From Branchiostoma floridae (Eukaryota; Chordata; Leptocardii; Amphioxiformes; Branchiostomatidae): a DNA stretch of 64,000 nt. Positions 36,701 to 51,700 of the stretch are shown in pieces (positions within the stretch are counted from its first letter, which is position 1; each line of letters begins with the position of its first letter). The DNA lies in assembly GCF_000003815.2 (NCBI RefSeq), contig NC_049982.1, positions 20,015,139 through 20,079,138 of the forward strand. Direction: 5' to 3'. The position numbers were made by a program, and so were the translations under genes. Under the pieces are notes generated by a model. That model was not told the DNA's origin. It did not search any database and saw only the letters and a program-made list of their open reading frames with translations.

Positions 36701-39700
36701 ATACACTACACACTTATAGAATTATTGATTTCTTCCACACTACCAAGGCAAAAGTACATGCAGCTCCTGTGTTTTCTCCAATATCATACTCTTACAGTTA
36801 TCTTTCAACATCTTTACATAATGTACACGTATAACACCAACACCCTTTGCAGCATCCAAGTTTCCTTCTTGTACTTCAACCCAGTACACTTGGATTCATA
36901 CCAAAGAACCCGATGGTTTCCACAGCAGTAGCATCTTACCTTAGGTTCAGGTGGCCCCTGGAAATCATATTCTCCTTCCATCATGGCAGTTGACAGTTTA
37001 TTCATTGCTATGATGAGCAGGGAGAACGACATCCTGTAAAACAAATGACAAATAATTTCTAATACTGAAGTATGTAAATGTCTCTGATGCTCTCCCTACA
37101 TTCCTAACAGTTTTTATCTTTGGAATGTAAAAACGAGATAACTGTCTTTTTCATGCTTCAATAAGAGTATAACAATTGCAATATGGAGTAGACCGTAGAT
37201 ATGGTATAAATAGTGTTTGTGGAAGCAATAACAGGAAATCCCATTGGTAGAATCTACTCAATCTAATATCAGATTGAGTACATTCTACCAATGGGATTTC
37301 CTATCATTGCTGCCACAAACTGATCTAAATTAATCGATCGGTTAGTTGGTTTGTTGGTTGGTTGGATAAACATTTCATTATCTGATACCCTATGATATCC
37401 CCAGGGATGACATTTTGTGAAGTGTGGTTCTCTATTCAGTAGAAGAGAACCTGATGCTGACCTCATGGCTTCAAACGGGCCTGTGTCATCCTTGCCGTAC
37501 ACCTGGTCCGACACCTTAAAGGCCAGCTCTTCCAGCTTCTTAGCCTGGATACCCTCATTGTCTGCAAAATAACCAGACCAAACAACTCAACAACTTGAAA
37601 GTACATGCATATGCTGCTGATAGCAAATACAGCTTCTTCTTAATTGTTTTCCTGCAAGTATCTTAGATATAAATCTGGGTACTTAACTCAATCTTTCTGC
37701 TGAAGAATCACATCAACACTAATAGCCTCTCACACCCAGTGGTATCAAATATATAATGTTACCACTTGCTGTTCTAGTCTTAAATATAATGTTCTAAATA
37801 GTTAGATGGAATCTGTGACATGTGATTTGTGATTATCTACTTCTTGCTAACAGGGGACATGATAAGAAACACAAAGTGGACTTGATACAAATTTTTTTTT
37901 TATACATGTTGTGTGTACTACAATGTATGTAGCACCTAAAATGTAGACGGTAACATTCATAAAGTATCAATTATAGTAAATGTAATCATAATGAACACAT
38001 TACATAATGACTATCTAGTACGTACCACCAAGAAGAGCGGCCTGAGACATGGCACCTGCTGTGATGTCCTGCAGACACCTGACCAGCCGGTCCAGGTGTT
38101 TGGCACAGTCTGCCAGGGAGTCCTGCACCTGCAGGTGCCCAACAAACACTCTCACTCCCCTTCATTCAACCTCCGACCTTTCCAACATTTCTATTAGTAT
38201 TACTGCCTAGTTTGAGATTGTCCTGGTTGATTCTGAAAATCACTATAAGCTTGTAGGGGACTGTTTTTAATATGACAGTTTCCACCTATTCATTACTGTA
38301 GTAACTGTATCAAACTAATTACTCGTCCTCATGTGGCCAATCATCATAATCTATGAATATAGATATGTTCTTACTGATGAGTTTCAATCATGCCTTCCTC
38401 CAACAAAACTAAAAACAACATATTGAAGTTACCATATTCTTAACATAGAGTCACTGAATCTTAGCAATGTTTGCACAAATGTGTATTAATATTATGTCTG
38501 TACTTTATACATGTGCATCACAATGAAGTGGTTACGTAATCTTTAACCTTCCCTCTGCTAACAAATGCTGGAACCAATTCAAAATTCATTTGGTAAATTA
38601 AGTATTCCACAGCAAGACTATGCAATCTACTACTTGTAAGTTGTAAGGAACAAGTGGAGGCAAATGAAGGCATGAGAGAAGGAGAAAGAGAAGATGAAGG
38701 TGATGTCATGAATGCTACACGACACCAGAAGAAACAGGGACAGAGCTTACATGTACCTCTTGTCCAAAGGACAGGGTCCTGGAGCTCTCCTCACCAGGCA
38801 TGTGTCTCTTAATCTGGAAAACAGAAAGACAAACAGTTACTGTAATGCCCTCTAGCTCTTACACCTGAAACTACATCTCATAATATATATGTTGTAATCA
38901 TATCATGATTCAGACAACTGGTTCCTTGTAATGCACAATATACTAGTACATGCGCACATATCAAGGTTATATCATATATTAAATGTATTGAATATATTGA
39001 ATTGCATGAACATGCACTGATATGTAAATAATCTGATATACTTTGCAAAATTTGTATGTGATACAGATAGTTTTTTTAACCTAGCTACATAGCAAAAACC
39101 ATGTCTCATAGTAGTACATGTAGCACACACACCTTCTTGGCAAACTGTCTACAGTCCCCATTAGATGTCTCCAAGTCCTTGAGTAGGATGGCGAAGTCGC
39201 TGGTCTCCTGTCCGGGGTGCAGCAGAACTTTCAGGCGGTTCAGGTCAGTCTGGACACTGTCCTGCGCTGCTGACGTGATACGCAGGTGGTCCCCGAGCAG
39301 AGTGGTACAGTCCACCACTTCGTTCATCAGGTGTACACTGTACAGGTGCTACAGGGAGGAGGAGAGAGCGGCGAGTTATCCAGGCCATACCATTCATACT
39401 TCTGGGGATAACATCTAACTACAGCTTCAAAACGTTTTGGTGATAACATCTACCTACAGCTTCAAAACATTTTGTGTCTGTTAGTGGTAAGGACAGGACT
39501 TAAGAAAAGACAAAGCTTTGAGTTCACAAACATAAAATATTGACATAGAAACGTGATACATAGTTACAAATATAAATTTGCTCTTTTTCTTTAAATTAGA
39601 TTATTTTGACTCTTTGAAGTAACAGTAGACACATAATAAAACAGACATGACAAGCTTGTATGGCAGTAACCTAATGTTTTGAGCATCACAGCAGTTTTCC

Positions 39701-42700
39701 AGAACTTGCTTGGAGCCAGAAAGACCTAGCAATTTAGTAGCAAAGGCCCTTTGTTTTACCAAATAGTCCTCTGATCATCAAATATTAACTAGTCTTCCTT
39801 TTTATTGGAAAAAATTATGTAAGAAATTCTAATTGACTATAAATCTGGTAACAAACATCAACATCTTGATTACAATGTATGGCAGGAAGCAGTCATACAT
39901 GTGCCTATACTCGATACTGTACATTCCTACAAAATGTATTTCTACCAAACCAGTGCATTCCAACAGAAGCCTGGCACTTAAAGTCAAGGCAGTGTGGTTA
40001 AAGCCCATGCTCTGTGCAATGCCCAGGAGATATGGCAAATCTGGTGCATGGTGAAGAGACAGATGGTGACAGTAATAGGATGACAGCAATGCCACTTTTA
40101 TAATTTCCTAAAGAATAGCTTCACACTTAAAAGTCCCTGATACAATGATAACCATCTAATGCACAGTCTGATACACTGATGTCTATGTGTTAATGTTACA
40201 AAATCACTCTCAGTCTGATGGTTTCTTTTGCCATTTTTGTTGCTCCATACATCCAATATTTGCCTAAAATCAGGCAATTATCCCTTAATATCAATAATGC
40301 TGCAGGATGCCTCAGGAATTAGTAATCTATGGAACAAAATGAAATACAATATTTCTTAGAATTCACTGGGATTTCCTGTTTCCATCTGTGTTAATAAAAA
40401 TATAATCATTTATCATGTACTTTTCCACTAGCCTCAAAAATGCTGGATACTAAAACTGCAGGCCTGGGTAAATAAATAAGGAATCCATCTTCATGCTTTC
40501 ACAGGCATACCAAGGTGCATAGTGGGAAAAAGTCTCCATGGGGAGAGGGGGGGGGATAGTCTAGTACCTTGGGCCTTTTCTGAGCTTCCAGATAGTCTCT
40601 AGCAGCCTGTAGAGAATGTGGTAAGATGTAAAATCCTCCACTTCACTAGGAAAAAAATAACTACTAGGTGACAACAAGAAAACTAGGTGACTGTGCCTTT
40701 CCTCTTTCTTGCTGAAGAATGCAGTGTTGGGTGATGCCAGAAATGTGACCCCAACTAAAAGCCTCAGATTCCTGATTATCAACTACTTACATATATGGTT
40801 AACAATTGCTGCAGTCCGGTAACAAAGGAAGTCAAAAGGTGTTAGTTTAAACTCAGATTTTAACAATGTCATACTGTATGTTGAGGCTATCCAGGATCTG
40901 TAGGCTCTTTATGTATGCTATTCCCATGTCTCAAAGTTTTAGCTGCTGTATGACACAGCTAGCTGATTTCAAAATTAATACTTGATTTTTATTGGGAGGG
41001 GGAGCAGGGAGACATTGCTGTTGGCAGCAAAACATAAAATGCAAGAGAAAATACAACACTGAAACATCTTCCTTATGCAAACAATTGTGAAAGAGGAAAG
41101 GTGTCTCACTGGTAATTTGGTCAATTTGTAATATATTAAATAGACTATTAAGTTTAGAAGAATGCAACAAAGACAAGATGGTGCAAAGTAAGAAGACAGA
41201 ACACTCAGTCTGAATGCTCAGCATGGAAGAAAGAATGAAACAGAAACAAACAACCATACTCTGCAGAGCTTGTGAATGATAGAAGAACACAGCAAAGACT
41301 ACAAGTACATATATGGATCCACAACTATCAAGACTCTGCTGCACGTGTGTCAATCAATACATACCTGGTAGAAAGCAATAGCTTTGTTCAAGGCCTCCAT
41401 GGACACTGTTTCATCAAGCTGCAATGAAATCATCTATTGTCAGGTCTTGCTATGTTAAAAACATATAATACTAAGAAATAATCCCATGGACCTAATGATA
41501 AATCATAGTTTCTATTATTCCTTTGTATGATAGTGATAGAAGCAGTCTATTTGACTACTGGTATGTGTACACACTTCAGATACTTGAATACGGGTAGTTA
41601 AGAGAAAGCTATGTTCTTTACAACTTTCAATAAACCAACTCTAAAAAAACACACATCTAGCAATATGCAATTGCCAAAAAGCAAGAGTAAGTCAAATGTA
41701 CTTCAGTATACACATATAAATGTATAAGATGCGACCATTGTTACATGTAACGTTATGTGAATCTTACCAGGTGACATGTACTTAGCCCAGTGGGGCAATA
41801 ATGTGCAATAACGGTCTTCATTCATCAATATTAGTAAAATAAAGAAAAAAATCTATATGGCCCCTCTCTGGGGCAAGTTTGAGACAGAAAGTAGAAAGTT
41901 CATCTGGAGCTCCGTACCTGATCTTTCTTCAGCAGGTCGATGAGGTGATCCAGGGCCCTCTCATGCATGGCCATCTCTGGGTACAGCGTCCCCACCTTCA
42001 TGTACAGCTCCACAGAACACGAGTTCAGGGCTCTAGAACCAGACATAGGGACAACGGAAACTGTAACATTCTCAGTGCTAAGTAAAGATCTTCTGGATTC
42101 TTTCCCGTTATCAGTCAGGCAAAACGTGTCACCTTACTTGGTAGCCCCCCATAGAGAATGTCATCACTTGCACTGGCATGCACACCAGTCTAATTGTTTG
42201 TAAATATTCCTAGCCAAAGTCACTCAAGAGAGACTCCAGGATTCTATATCTCCCTGCTAAGGTTACCTTTCTGTACCACATCTATATTCAACATAAGCTT
42301 GGGCAGCAGACAGAAGGGTAAATGTCTAGCTTACTTGTGCCCAAACCCAACTTGGTCCCATGATGGGTAACGTGTTAAAACTTTCTTTCATAAAATGTAG
42401 AATTGTAGATTTGCAAACAATCACAAGATCATAGAAACTACTGTAAAACAAGACAACCTGTACATGTATTGTTCTTACTTGTCATATTTGTGCAGGATGG
42501 ACTGGAAGATGGCCAGTGAGTAGATGAGATGGTTGGCAAAACCCAGCTGTTCTCCGACGTGGCTGCGCACCACCTGCGCCCGGTCTAAACCACCCTGTGG
42601 GATCTCAAACTGCTGGCCACAAACACAGAAAAGGGAAAACTCCATTTAGCATGGTTTAATGACTGAGAGAAGCCAGGCAAATTTTATTCCACATTATTTG

Positions 42701-45700
42701 AGGCACTTGTCCATCCTACATCTGCCACCAATGCGATTATAGATGTGTCATATATTTCTTCTGCAAGCCCTTCCTTCAAAAAAAAGTGTAAGACTTGGAC
42801 ATGGCAACACCAAACATACAAGACTGCTTTTATCCACGAAACCACTGAAAAGTAAACATTTAAGCACCATTTGCTCTGTGGAACAAGCAGAATCCATCAC
42901 CTTTTGCCAGACCTATAAACCTTCCAAGCTAATACCACTACAAGCAACCGAAACCCTCTGTTCTACTGCGTACACTACAGCACCCGTACAGTAGGTTCAC
43001 CACATTGTCACCTCTCCCTCTACAGCGAATTCCCCAAACCATAACAAACAACCTGGCTCTCTCCCTCCTCCCCCTCCTCATCAGGCCCGTACAACTGCTC
43101 TTCTATTGACTCATGCTGCAAGACAAACACTTCTGTTGCTTTACACATTTGTGCTCAGGAACCATCACTGACAGAATCTTACATGTACATAAGGAGTTGC
43201 AAACTATATCAGTAACTTTACAAATCTGATAACATTATAGTTGTCTGTAAGTCTTGAAATGCAGGATGATACCAGGCACTATTACACTACTAACTAAATG
43301 CATACTTCTGCTGGATACAAGAAAGTGACCCACCTTATCCCTGACCTGGTCTGCCAGCAGTTGAGCCTTACACACCATCCTGGGAATAAGCAGCAGCACC
43401 TGGATACAGTCATGATCGCCTGGGGGGAGGGGGGCGGACACAAAATTTGATTGCCAAGCACAACATTCTCCCATTCTCCTATACAGAGCTTTGCCCACAG
43501 CCTGTACAGTGTACCATGGGGTCGTCCTGCTAACAATGCTAAGGATTCTACTTGAGTGAGCATGGCTTCCAAACAGCTGTCAACTAATAAATGAATTGGC
43601 TTTACCTCGAGAAAACATTCTAAAGCTATCATCTGATTGGCTGACTGCTGGTTCACTAGCAAAGCATCACCATAGCTGTCACAAATTCAGCATTTCAGGC
43701 TTGTTCTTGTTCTTTACATTTCAGTTACTAAGATTCATAAATATGTATGCACGAACATCCAACTATGTAAGAAATTGACACACAACTGACCTCCCCTGCG
43801 GTGGAAGTTGTCTGGCATGAAGGCACATAGCAGGTTGACATGCTGGTTGGCCTGCTGTACCTCCAGTTTACGCAGCTCCATGTCAATTTGCTGAAGGCAT
43901 ACACAAAATACAGGTGGAGTTGTACAAAATTTTGTCTTCTTTCTTATATGACAATTTTCTTCAGGTTTCTGACTAATCAAACGTGTAACGAATGACTTCC
44001 CTTTTAATCTTAGAGAAGTTCACAATGCCGATAAGAGAGCACTTACCTTGGCATGGGCCTTGACTTCTGCAAACTTGGCCTTAAAGTCAAAAGTCTCCAC
44101 TGGAGTGGTGGGCTCCTGTTTCCCCAGTTCTGCTGTCTGCTCCGCAAGGTCTTCATTCTTCTCCTGGGGACAAAACATTCAGAAAGCACATGACACACAG
44201 AAAGGTATCATCATCATCAGAAATGTATAAAACTGATGTAACCACTTCTTTACAAGCCTTAAGCAATAACACTTTAGTCAAAGACATTTTACTACTCCAA
44301 ACAACAACATGTGTAAGTATACTGACCCTGAGCTGGGTGGTGAGGTCTCTATACTTGGTGATGGTCTGCTGCAGGTCTGCGATCATCTCCTGAGATGCCT
44401 CAAGTTTCCGCTGGAACTGAGGGGACAGACAGGGAGGACATGAGGTCAGAAAATCTGTCCTTGCACTGCAACATTCACAGCTTAACATGGATGACATATC
44501 ATCAAAGTCATCAGCACCGTAACATGTGCTGCGTTACGTTCTTACCTCCCGAACTTTGGAGTTAGCCATGTCGATTTCTTCCCGCATCTCGATCTCGTTA
44601 TCGCGGGCGCTCTCCTGCATCTCTTCGTCCATCTCGTGCATGGCCTCCAGGTCGCCGACCTGCTCCTCCAGCTCCTGGATGCGCTCCTCCTGCTGGAGGT
44701 TCCTCTCGGTGAGATGTTCCACCATCTCTTCAGCACCAAGGGCAGCGTCAACCTGATGGGGGAGGGGGCAAACGGACATTTCATTAATCATTAAACATCT
44801 TCTCAAAGACAAGCTTCTTTGACGAACACATATCCTTATGGTGTACGGTCAAGGCCCATACTGCTACTGTAATGCAAGTTCATCTGTGTAGGTACTCAGC
44901 ATGATCACAATTAAAACACTCTACCCAAAAGGGAGGGGGGATGTGATTTAGAATGCCCACTGTCATATTTCTGTAAAGTTCCTTCCCAGCGGTGAGTATC
45001 ACTATCCTGATTGAGGCAGATGATTCCATTAAAATGCTTGAGACAGAAAGACAGCTTAATCATTGATTAGGATCATTTTGTACTTACAAGTTTATGTTAG
45101 CTAATGGACAGAATAAAGTATCCAAATATCCAGGCAAGGTTAGGATCAAATCTGAAGAAGTCATCCTTAAGAAAACTACCAGCTGAACCAACCTGTTCCT
45201 TGAGTTCATCCACAGTTGCCTCTGCCTCCTCCACCTCTTTGGACAGCTTCTCCTTCTGCTGAGTCAGGGTCTTCAGCTGGGAGTTGTTCTTGTCAATCTC
45301 CTTCTGAAGCTTCTGGTTCTCTTGCTTCTCAGACTGGGACAGGTCCCGCATCCTGTATAGCACAGCACAGAGGGAAAATTAGTCTCGCACAGTAACAGCT
45401 GGACTGATGGGTCTGTGAGCTCTTAGACATTTTCAGCTGTGATATGGTTGGTGTCCTTTTGATCACTGCTCAATTTTTAGAAATCTGCCGATGTTTGCCA
45501 GTCACTGAAAACCAGCTGAGTGTAACAGCTAAGAGTAGATTATCAGCCAAAACACAGTCTGGCAAATTTCATGTTTGGTAACCTTCTGGCTACCTACAAA
45601 GGACTGAAAATAATTTCACAACAGTGACTGATTCCCCTTATGATACGGATCACTTCTTACATCTTTTTTTTGCTTAAGCATGACTGTCAACAACTTAATA

Positions 45701-48700
45701 CATATATGAGTTGCGCTTCCAAGGACAAGGAACTACCAAGACTTTGAGAATATTGCATCAAACTAACATTCCCTGGAGAAATCATACCCCAAGTATGGTC
45801 ACAGTAGTTCTAAGAAGTTGCAATTTTAAGAAGTCACAGATGATTGTGGGACTACTGGATGGACTGATCATCCAGAATGGAAGACTTACTTGACGAGAGC
45901 ATCGCGGAGTCGGTTGTTCTGTTCCTCCATCTGTTTGACCTGGAAGCTGGTAGCAGCACCCTCTGTGCCTGGTGGGTTTATACGACACAGTTCTTGTTAA
46001 AGACTTGAATGGAAAACATGTTGCAAAAGAGCATAGGCATCAACGTTGGTGGTAGAAGAATGAACTGGAGTACCTAATGCTTCGTTGCTTACTAATGTGA
46101 AACACTAAGATTTACTGCAGCTTAATAATGTGTGGAACACAATTTCTTAATCTGTGTATGCTACTAAATGTCATGATTTCAAGACCACATCCCTGTCTTA
46201 AGAACTGAATTAAGGATACTGTACATGATCTTTCATTTTCTTTATTGGAATTTCAATACATTGGGGTCACAAGGCAGCTAAGTTGCTGATCTTTCAGTTA
46301 GTCATAATTTTAAAAAATTAACAATGTTGTGTGATATAATCTTCAAGTATACTATACCTGAAGTGGCAATTTCATTCTTAAGAAGCTCGAGATCAGTCTG
46401 TGCCTCTTCCAGCCTCTCCCTGAGCTGGTCGACCTCCAGTTGCTGGGCTTCACACTTCTCCTCTGCCATCTCCTTATCCAGGGTGGCGATCTCGATGGTC
46501 TCTGTCACATCCTTCATCTCCTCTTCAAACTGCTCCTTCGCATCAAGAGCCTCTTTGGCTTCCTACATCATACATGTAGATGACATCAGGATGGAAGAGA
46601 CCAAGAACCTTCATCAGTTGCTAAACACTAGTCTAAGACTGATTGAATTTTGAGTGCAAAATGACAAGAAAAACTTGCTGTAGTGTGTCTTTCTAAACAT
46701 TCCAACTGATGCCTCTCCATAGGATTGCGATATCTGAACCTGGTTTGTAAACAGCTGGATATTCAGTTTTTGATTGTCCCACTTGCAGAACTTTCATTTT
46801 TGTACTGTTTTGTTTCAAAATTGAGGAAAATGTAATCATGACTTAAAAATTACACTCTCTGATGACACAAACCAAGATGTATGTGAGGTAAATCCTTTAA
46901 GAAAAGGCAGATGTTTCAAAGCTCACCTTCTTTGCCTCTTTCAGCTGTTTCTCAAGATCATTCTTGGCTTCTTGCATCTTGCTCTTAAACTCTAGAAGCT
47001 GCAAATGATAATAGCATTCAGTGCAATGTTACAGGCGGCTGTCAGAAACTTGAGAGGTAAAATTCATTTAAAACATGTACTATGTAACTACATCAACACA
47101 AACAATAATTCTGAAATGATTCTAAATTCATTTCAATTCATCAGAAGAATGTTAAAAATTTATATTTTGCAAACAACATTTCATGTAATAGTGGTGGGAC
47201 AAAAATTAGCATACATGTACTCCGGTACATCTGAATTTTTTGCACATCTTATGATACCTGCTATCTTCTGTACAGTATACTGTAAGTCAATCTTACTTTC
47301 TGAACAAATATTTTGCATGACTCAATCTTAATAAATACCTTCTGTATTTCGATCTTGCTTTTCTCGAACTCCTTGAGTTTGCCCTTGTCCTCCAGACGTT
47401 TGACCTTGATGGTGTCCAGCTTCTCCTCCAGGTCCTTGACCTTGGCAGTGAGCTCCCCGATGTTCCTGTCTTTCTCGTCCATTTCTGCTTGAGTAGGGCC
47501 CACAGGGGTGGACACAGGGGTGGATAAAGGTGTGGATTCCTAGGGACAATGGGAAACCAAGCAGGAGGGTCATTCATACAGCTAAGATACACATCTAGCA
47601 CATTGAGGGAAAAGTTTTGCTTCCTTGTCATGCTCACCTTCCTGTAATTAAGACCACATCTGTGGGGTAAAATGGAATATTTCAAAAGTTATGAGCAATG
47701 CAAAAGTGAACACATGTACTCATATGCGATACAGCAATACAACTTGGGAGCGAGTGTTTATCTAAAGGAATTACAATGTTGCAATCAGCATTTTGACATG
47801 AAGCATAGCTAATAGCTTTCAAGTTCAATAGCCTCTTCCAAATACATGTACCTACCAACCACAAAACATCATGAAAATCCATTCAAATATTGTTCTGAAA
47901 GCTTTAGTAATTCTCCTGATCTCACATGACTGTGCATTAAGTCAAGTCTACATAATCTCTGCTCTGGCCAAAGTAAGACGTCTACTGTAAGCCTATACAA
48001 ATGAAAAGTAGCCATAACTAATGTTGCAATTGCTGCTGAAATATCTTAAAAGGTAATTAAAATTCTCAAGAAAGCATTCTATGCAACACTGTGGAAAGGC
48101 AGGTTTGACTTTCTCTCTGCTGAGCTCACCTTTTGGCTACAGGTTTGCGTTGGTTACTAGGTAAAGCAGCAGGCAGACAGTTAAGATGCAGTCACTATGA
48201 AATTAGTAAGATCACTTTTTGAATCATAATTTGCAGGACAGCATTGTTCCAATGCTTTGTAACAAAGTGGTCTTGCTCCATAGGGCTCCCTTGGAAATCA
48301 GTTACCACGTTAACTGAAGGGACTACCCTTAAGATCAATAAATAAAATAAATTAAAAAGTGCCTCCATTTCCATGTTGCACAGTGCTACATGTACATATG
48401 TGTAGCTGCCTAAACATTCCTTTATAAAATCAATACTTTAGGTTCAATAAAGCTGAAAGTTGCTCCAAGAGAGCAGGCTGCTTTTCCACTACAGAGTAAG
48501 TGCCTCTGCCCATGAGGCATGGCCAAAAGAATAAGGTGAAGTAGAGCAGAAGGTAGGAGGGAAGAAGGCACCTACTTTGGATTTGGAAGAGTCCTTGGAA
48601 GGTTGGGTGGGAGACTACAGTATACAGGAGGAAGAGAATTCAAAGATGAGAAACAGGAGGAAAAGGATTACCGATTGGTCTACTCACAGAAACATGATCA

Positions 48701-51700
48701 CAGAATAAGATAGTTGATGAGAAATTCACCAAGAGGAAGGTTTGGAGAGGTTTTATCGATTGTTCAATTCTGGCTGGATATACAATTGTACATGAAATGT
48801 ACAACTTCATTGTGTTGTCCTAACACACACGCTTCACTTGAAAATGTACATTTTTGGTCAGTAGTTATTTGTTGAAACATTCCATTACATCATGCATATG
48901 TACGCAAAATTATTCCAAGCAACAAAATTTATAGCAGATCCTTGTTAGCTTTTTCTATTTTATCAGCGCATATTCTACGACAACGAAAAACACAGGCACA
49001 AGCAGCTTTGCTCACAAGTAGCCTGTCATGTGTAAGAGATATTTGCTCTGATTGGTGGAATATAAAACAAAATCAAACATTCATCATGTCATTCACACAC
49101 AAAATTTTTGAAATACATGGGTCTGATTGTGATAAAAAGCCATTTCATTTGTTAAAGACTGCAGTATGCTTTCAAACTAGATGAATAAGCAATGCCAAGT
49201 GCCTAAAACATTCAGCAGTGTAGTTACTAGGTGCAGAATAAAACAGACGTACCAAACTCACTGCTGCGTGCCAACAAAATTTGTGCATTGCTAAGTCCCC
49301 AACTGAGTCAATACCTTCATTTCCTTGATGGTTTCATCCAAGTTACTAGATGTTGGGGATTTTTTGGACTTTTTAGTCTGCTGGTCGGAGTTTGCAGTCT
49401 TTGAAGTCTGGAACATCATGCAAGTCAGGCACAGTTGTTAGCATTAATTTGTAATCATCATCACCAGATGCTTTGTCAGCTTAGCTCTGGGTAGTTTTTC
49501 ACAGACAATTCAATCCACATATTAACCATATACAAGCACACATTAATATAACTCCAGAAATCCATGGACTGCAACATTCAAACTGTCAGACACATTACAT
49601 TTATCTACTTCATGCATTTTGTAAGTAGTAATAAATTTCATGGGTCAAGGCAACAAATTTCTCAAAAGACAAATTATAGCCCAAACTGATGCATAATACA
49701 AAACTGATGCAACGGGAGGTGCCCTAACATAAAACAGCTTTGACTGTTATGATATACCAGCTTTCTTCTGACAGTAAAATTGTGATTGAGTGGACTTCTC
49801 ATCTCATCTCATGTGGGGCTGTATCAAGAGCAATCCAGCTCATATTTTCTAATGCATGAAATGGGCCAAATGCATCAAATGTGGCGGCCCTGGTTACAAA
49901 ATCAAGAACACGACACTGCCAACATGAACAAAACTCATGTTAGGGCACCCCTCGATTGTCCAGCTCATGTACTCCCATATTGCTGAGTTCCCCTTATATT
50001 TATGGTGAGCCTGAGTAAAACTATAATGTACAATGTACATGACAGTAATGCCTTGTGTACAAACATTGACAATGGTACCAGCATTCATTTCTAACACGAT
50101 TTACATGTACGACATGAACAATCTGGGTAACATCTACGTGTATTCAAGACAAAGTGCATTTAAGTCACAGTTAGAAGAGGACACTCTATCAAGCTGAATA
50201 AGATGAGAGAAATTCCATAGTATGTGCATGTGCATATACAGAACAAAAATACAACCTGCCTACAAGATAAGGTTTAAGAAACATACTGGAGGCAGCTTTA
50301 AAATAACTTAAACAAAATGATGGTGTTTATGGCCACAACTGTAAAGGAGAAAACTGCAGAGGTGTCAGTGATTTGTGCAGATTGACTATCTACCTTAAGT
50401 TCAGTGGAGGATGCGCTCCTAGTTGGAGGCTGTGGGCAAGGGCAAAGTGTTAGCAAAGCCACTGAAATGATTTGACAATTAAAGAATTAAACATTGCAGA
50501 GGTCAATTATTATTCAATTTTTCAAACACTGTAATCTTCAGCATCTGCAAATATTAAGAAAGTCACTTGTACTGTTGCATAAAAAAGACAAAGAGTGAAA
50601 ACCTGAACCAGATTCAATATAACGCTTAGTTCAAATTTATCCGCTGGGTAACCTATATTCGTTGCTTTTAAAAACAGGGTGTTTGGGGATATCACGTCAA
50701 CGGACGTAGGTTTCAAATTGCAATATTTTCAAAATATTGCAGTTTTAAACTACCACCCGTCGGCATGATATGCCTAAATACCCTGTTTTGAAAAGCAACG
50801 GATATAGGTAACCCCACGGATAAAAGTGAACTAGCATTAACAGTGACAGTCACTGTGTATGAAGTTCAGACAACTACAAAAAAGTATTAGCTAAATGTAG
50901 ATTGCCTTCAACGTTTAGATGTAGGTAAAACTGGGAAGGAACCAAGAAGAGTTAGGAGTGGGATCTTGTAACTGATGAAATGGCAAGTCTGGAATCTGAC
51001 TCACTCCAAAGGTTTATAATGTTTTTCCTTTACAATACAAAGATTTTCTTTTTTATCTCTATTTTACATGACATGTGTACAATCTTAGTTTTCCTTTCAC
51101 CATTTCTTGAACCTTCTATGAAAAAGAAAAAGCTTAAGAGTCCAACTTATCTTTCCCTGACAGTGATAACAACAATTCCACCCATTTCCTGTCAACATGC
51201 ATATAAGATTTAAAATTGTGTAAATTCTAGGTTAGTGATAATTATGTTTAAGACCTTTAGTTATCACCCAGTTGAAACCAATACCATGCCACCACTAGGT
51301 TAGTTGGTTAAAACAGGCAAGCAGTCCTCCTAAATTGTGGTTAATAGTTATAATTACTAGGTTAGTATCAGATAATATTACATGGTTGTACCTTGGAGCT
51401 GGAAGATGGTGTTTTCCTTTGGGGTATGGACTACAAGGTAAGGGAAAGAATAAATGGGATGTCTATTACAAACAAATTACTAATTAAAAATAGATGAACT
51501 ATATTCACTAATGTTAGGTACTATAATAGAGTAAACATAGGGAAATATAAGGATTGAATATACTGTAAATGGTTCTAATCAACCTAAGGCCTAAGGGTGT
51601 CAGTGGCTAATCTCAACAGTGTCTGTTCTGGTAGTCTGTACTAAGACTAAGTTTGTAAAATTGTATGCATAACTGAACTGGAAAATCGTCACCCTACAAT

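Noticed and set aside
41879-42203. Overlapping plus-strand frames near 42 kb
   Set aside because: Antisense of DCTN1 exon 41918-42032.
48120-48155. Possible tiny DCTN1 exon (CCAAAAG or a 27-nt version encoding NQRKPVAK in one frame)
   Set aside because: The 7-nt form breaks phase, and the 27-nt form has a TAA in the frame used by neighbouring phase-0 exons.
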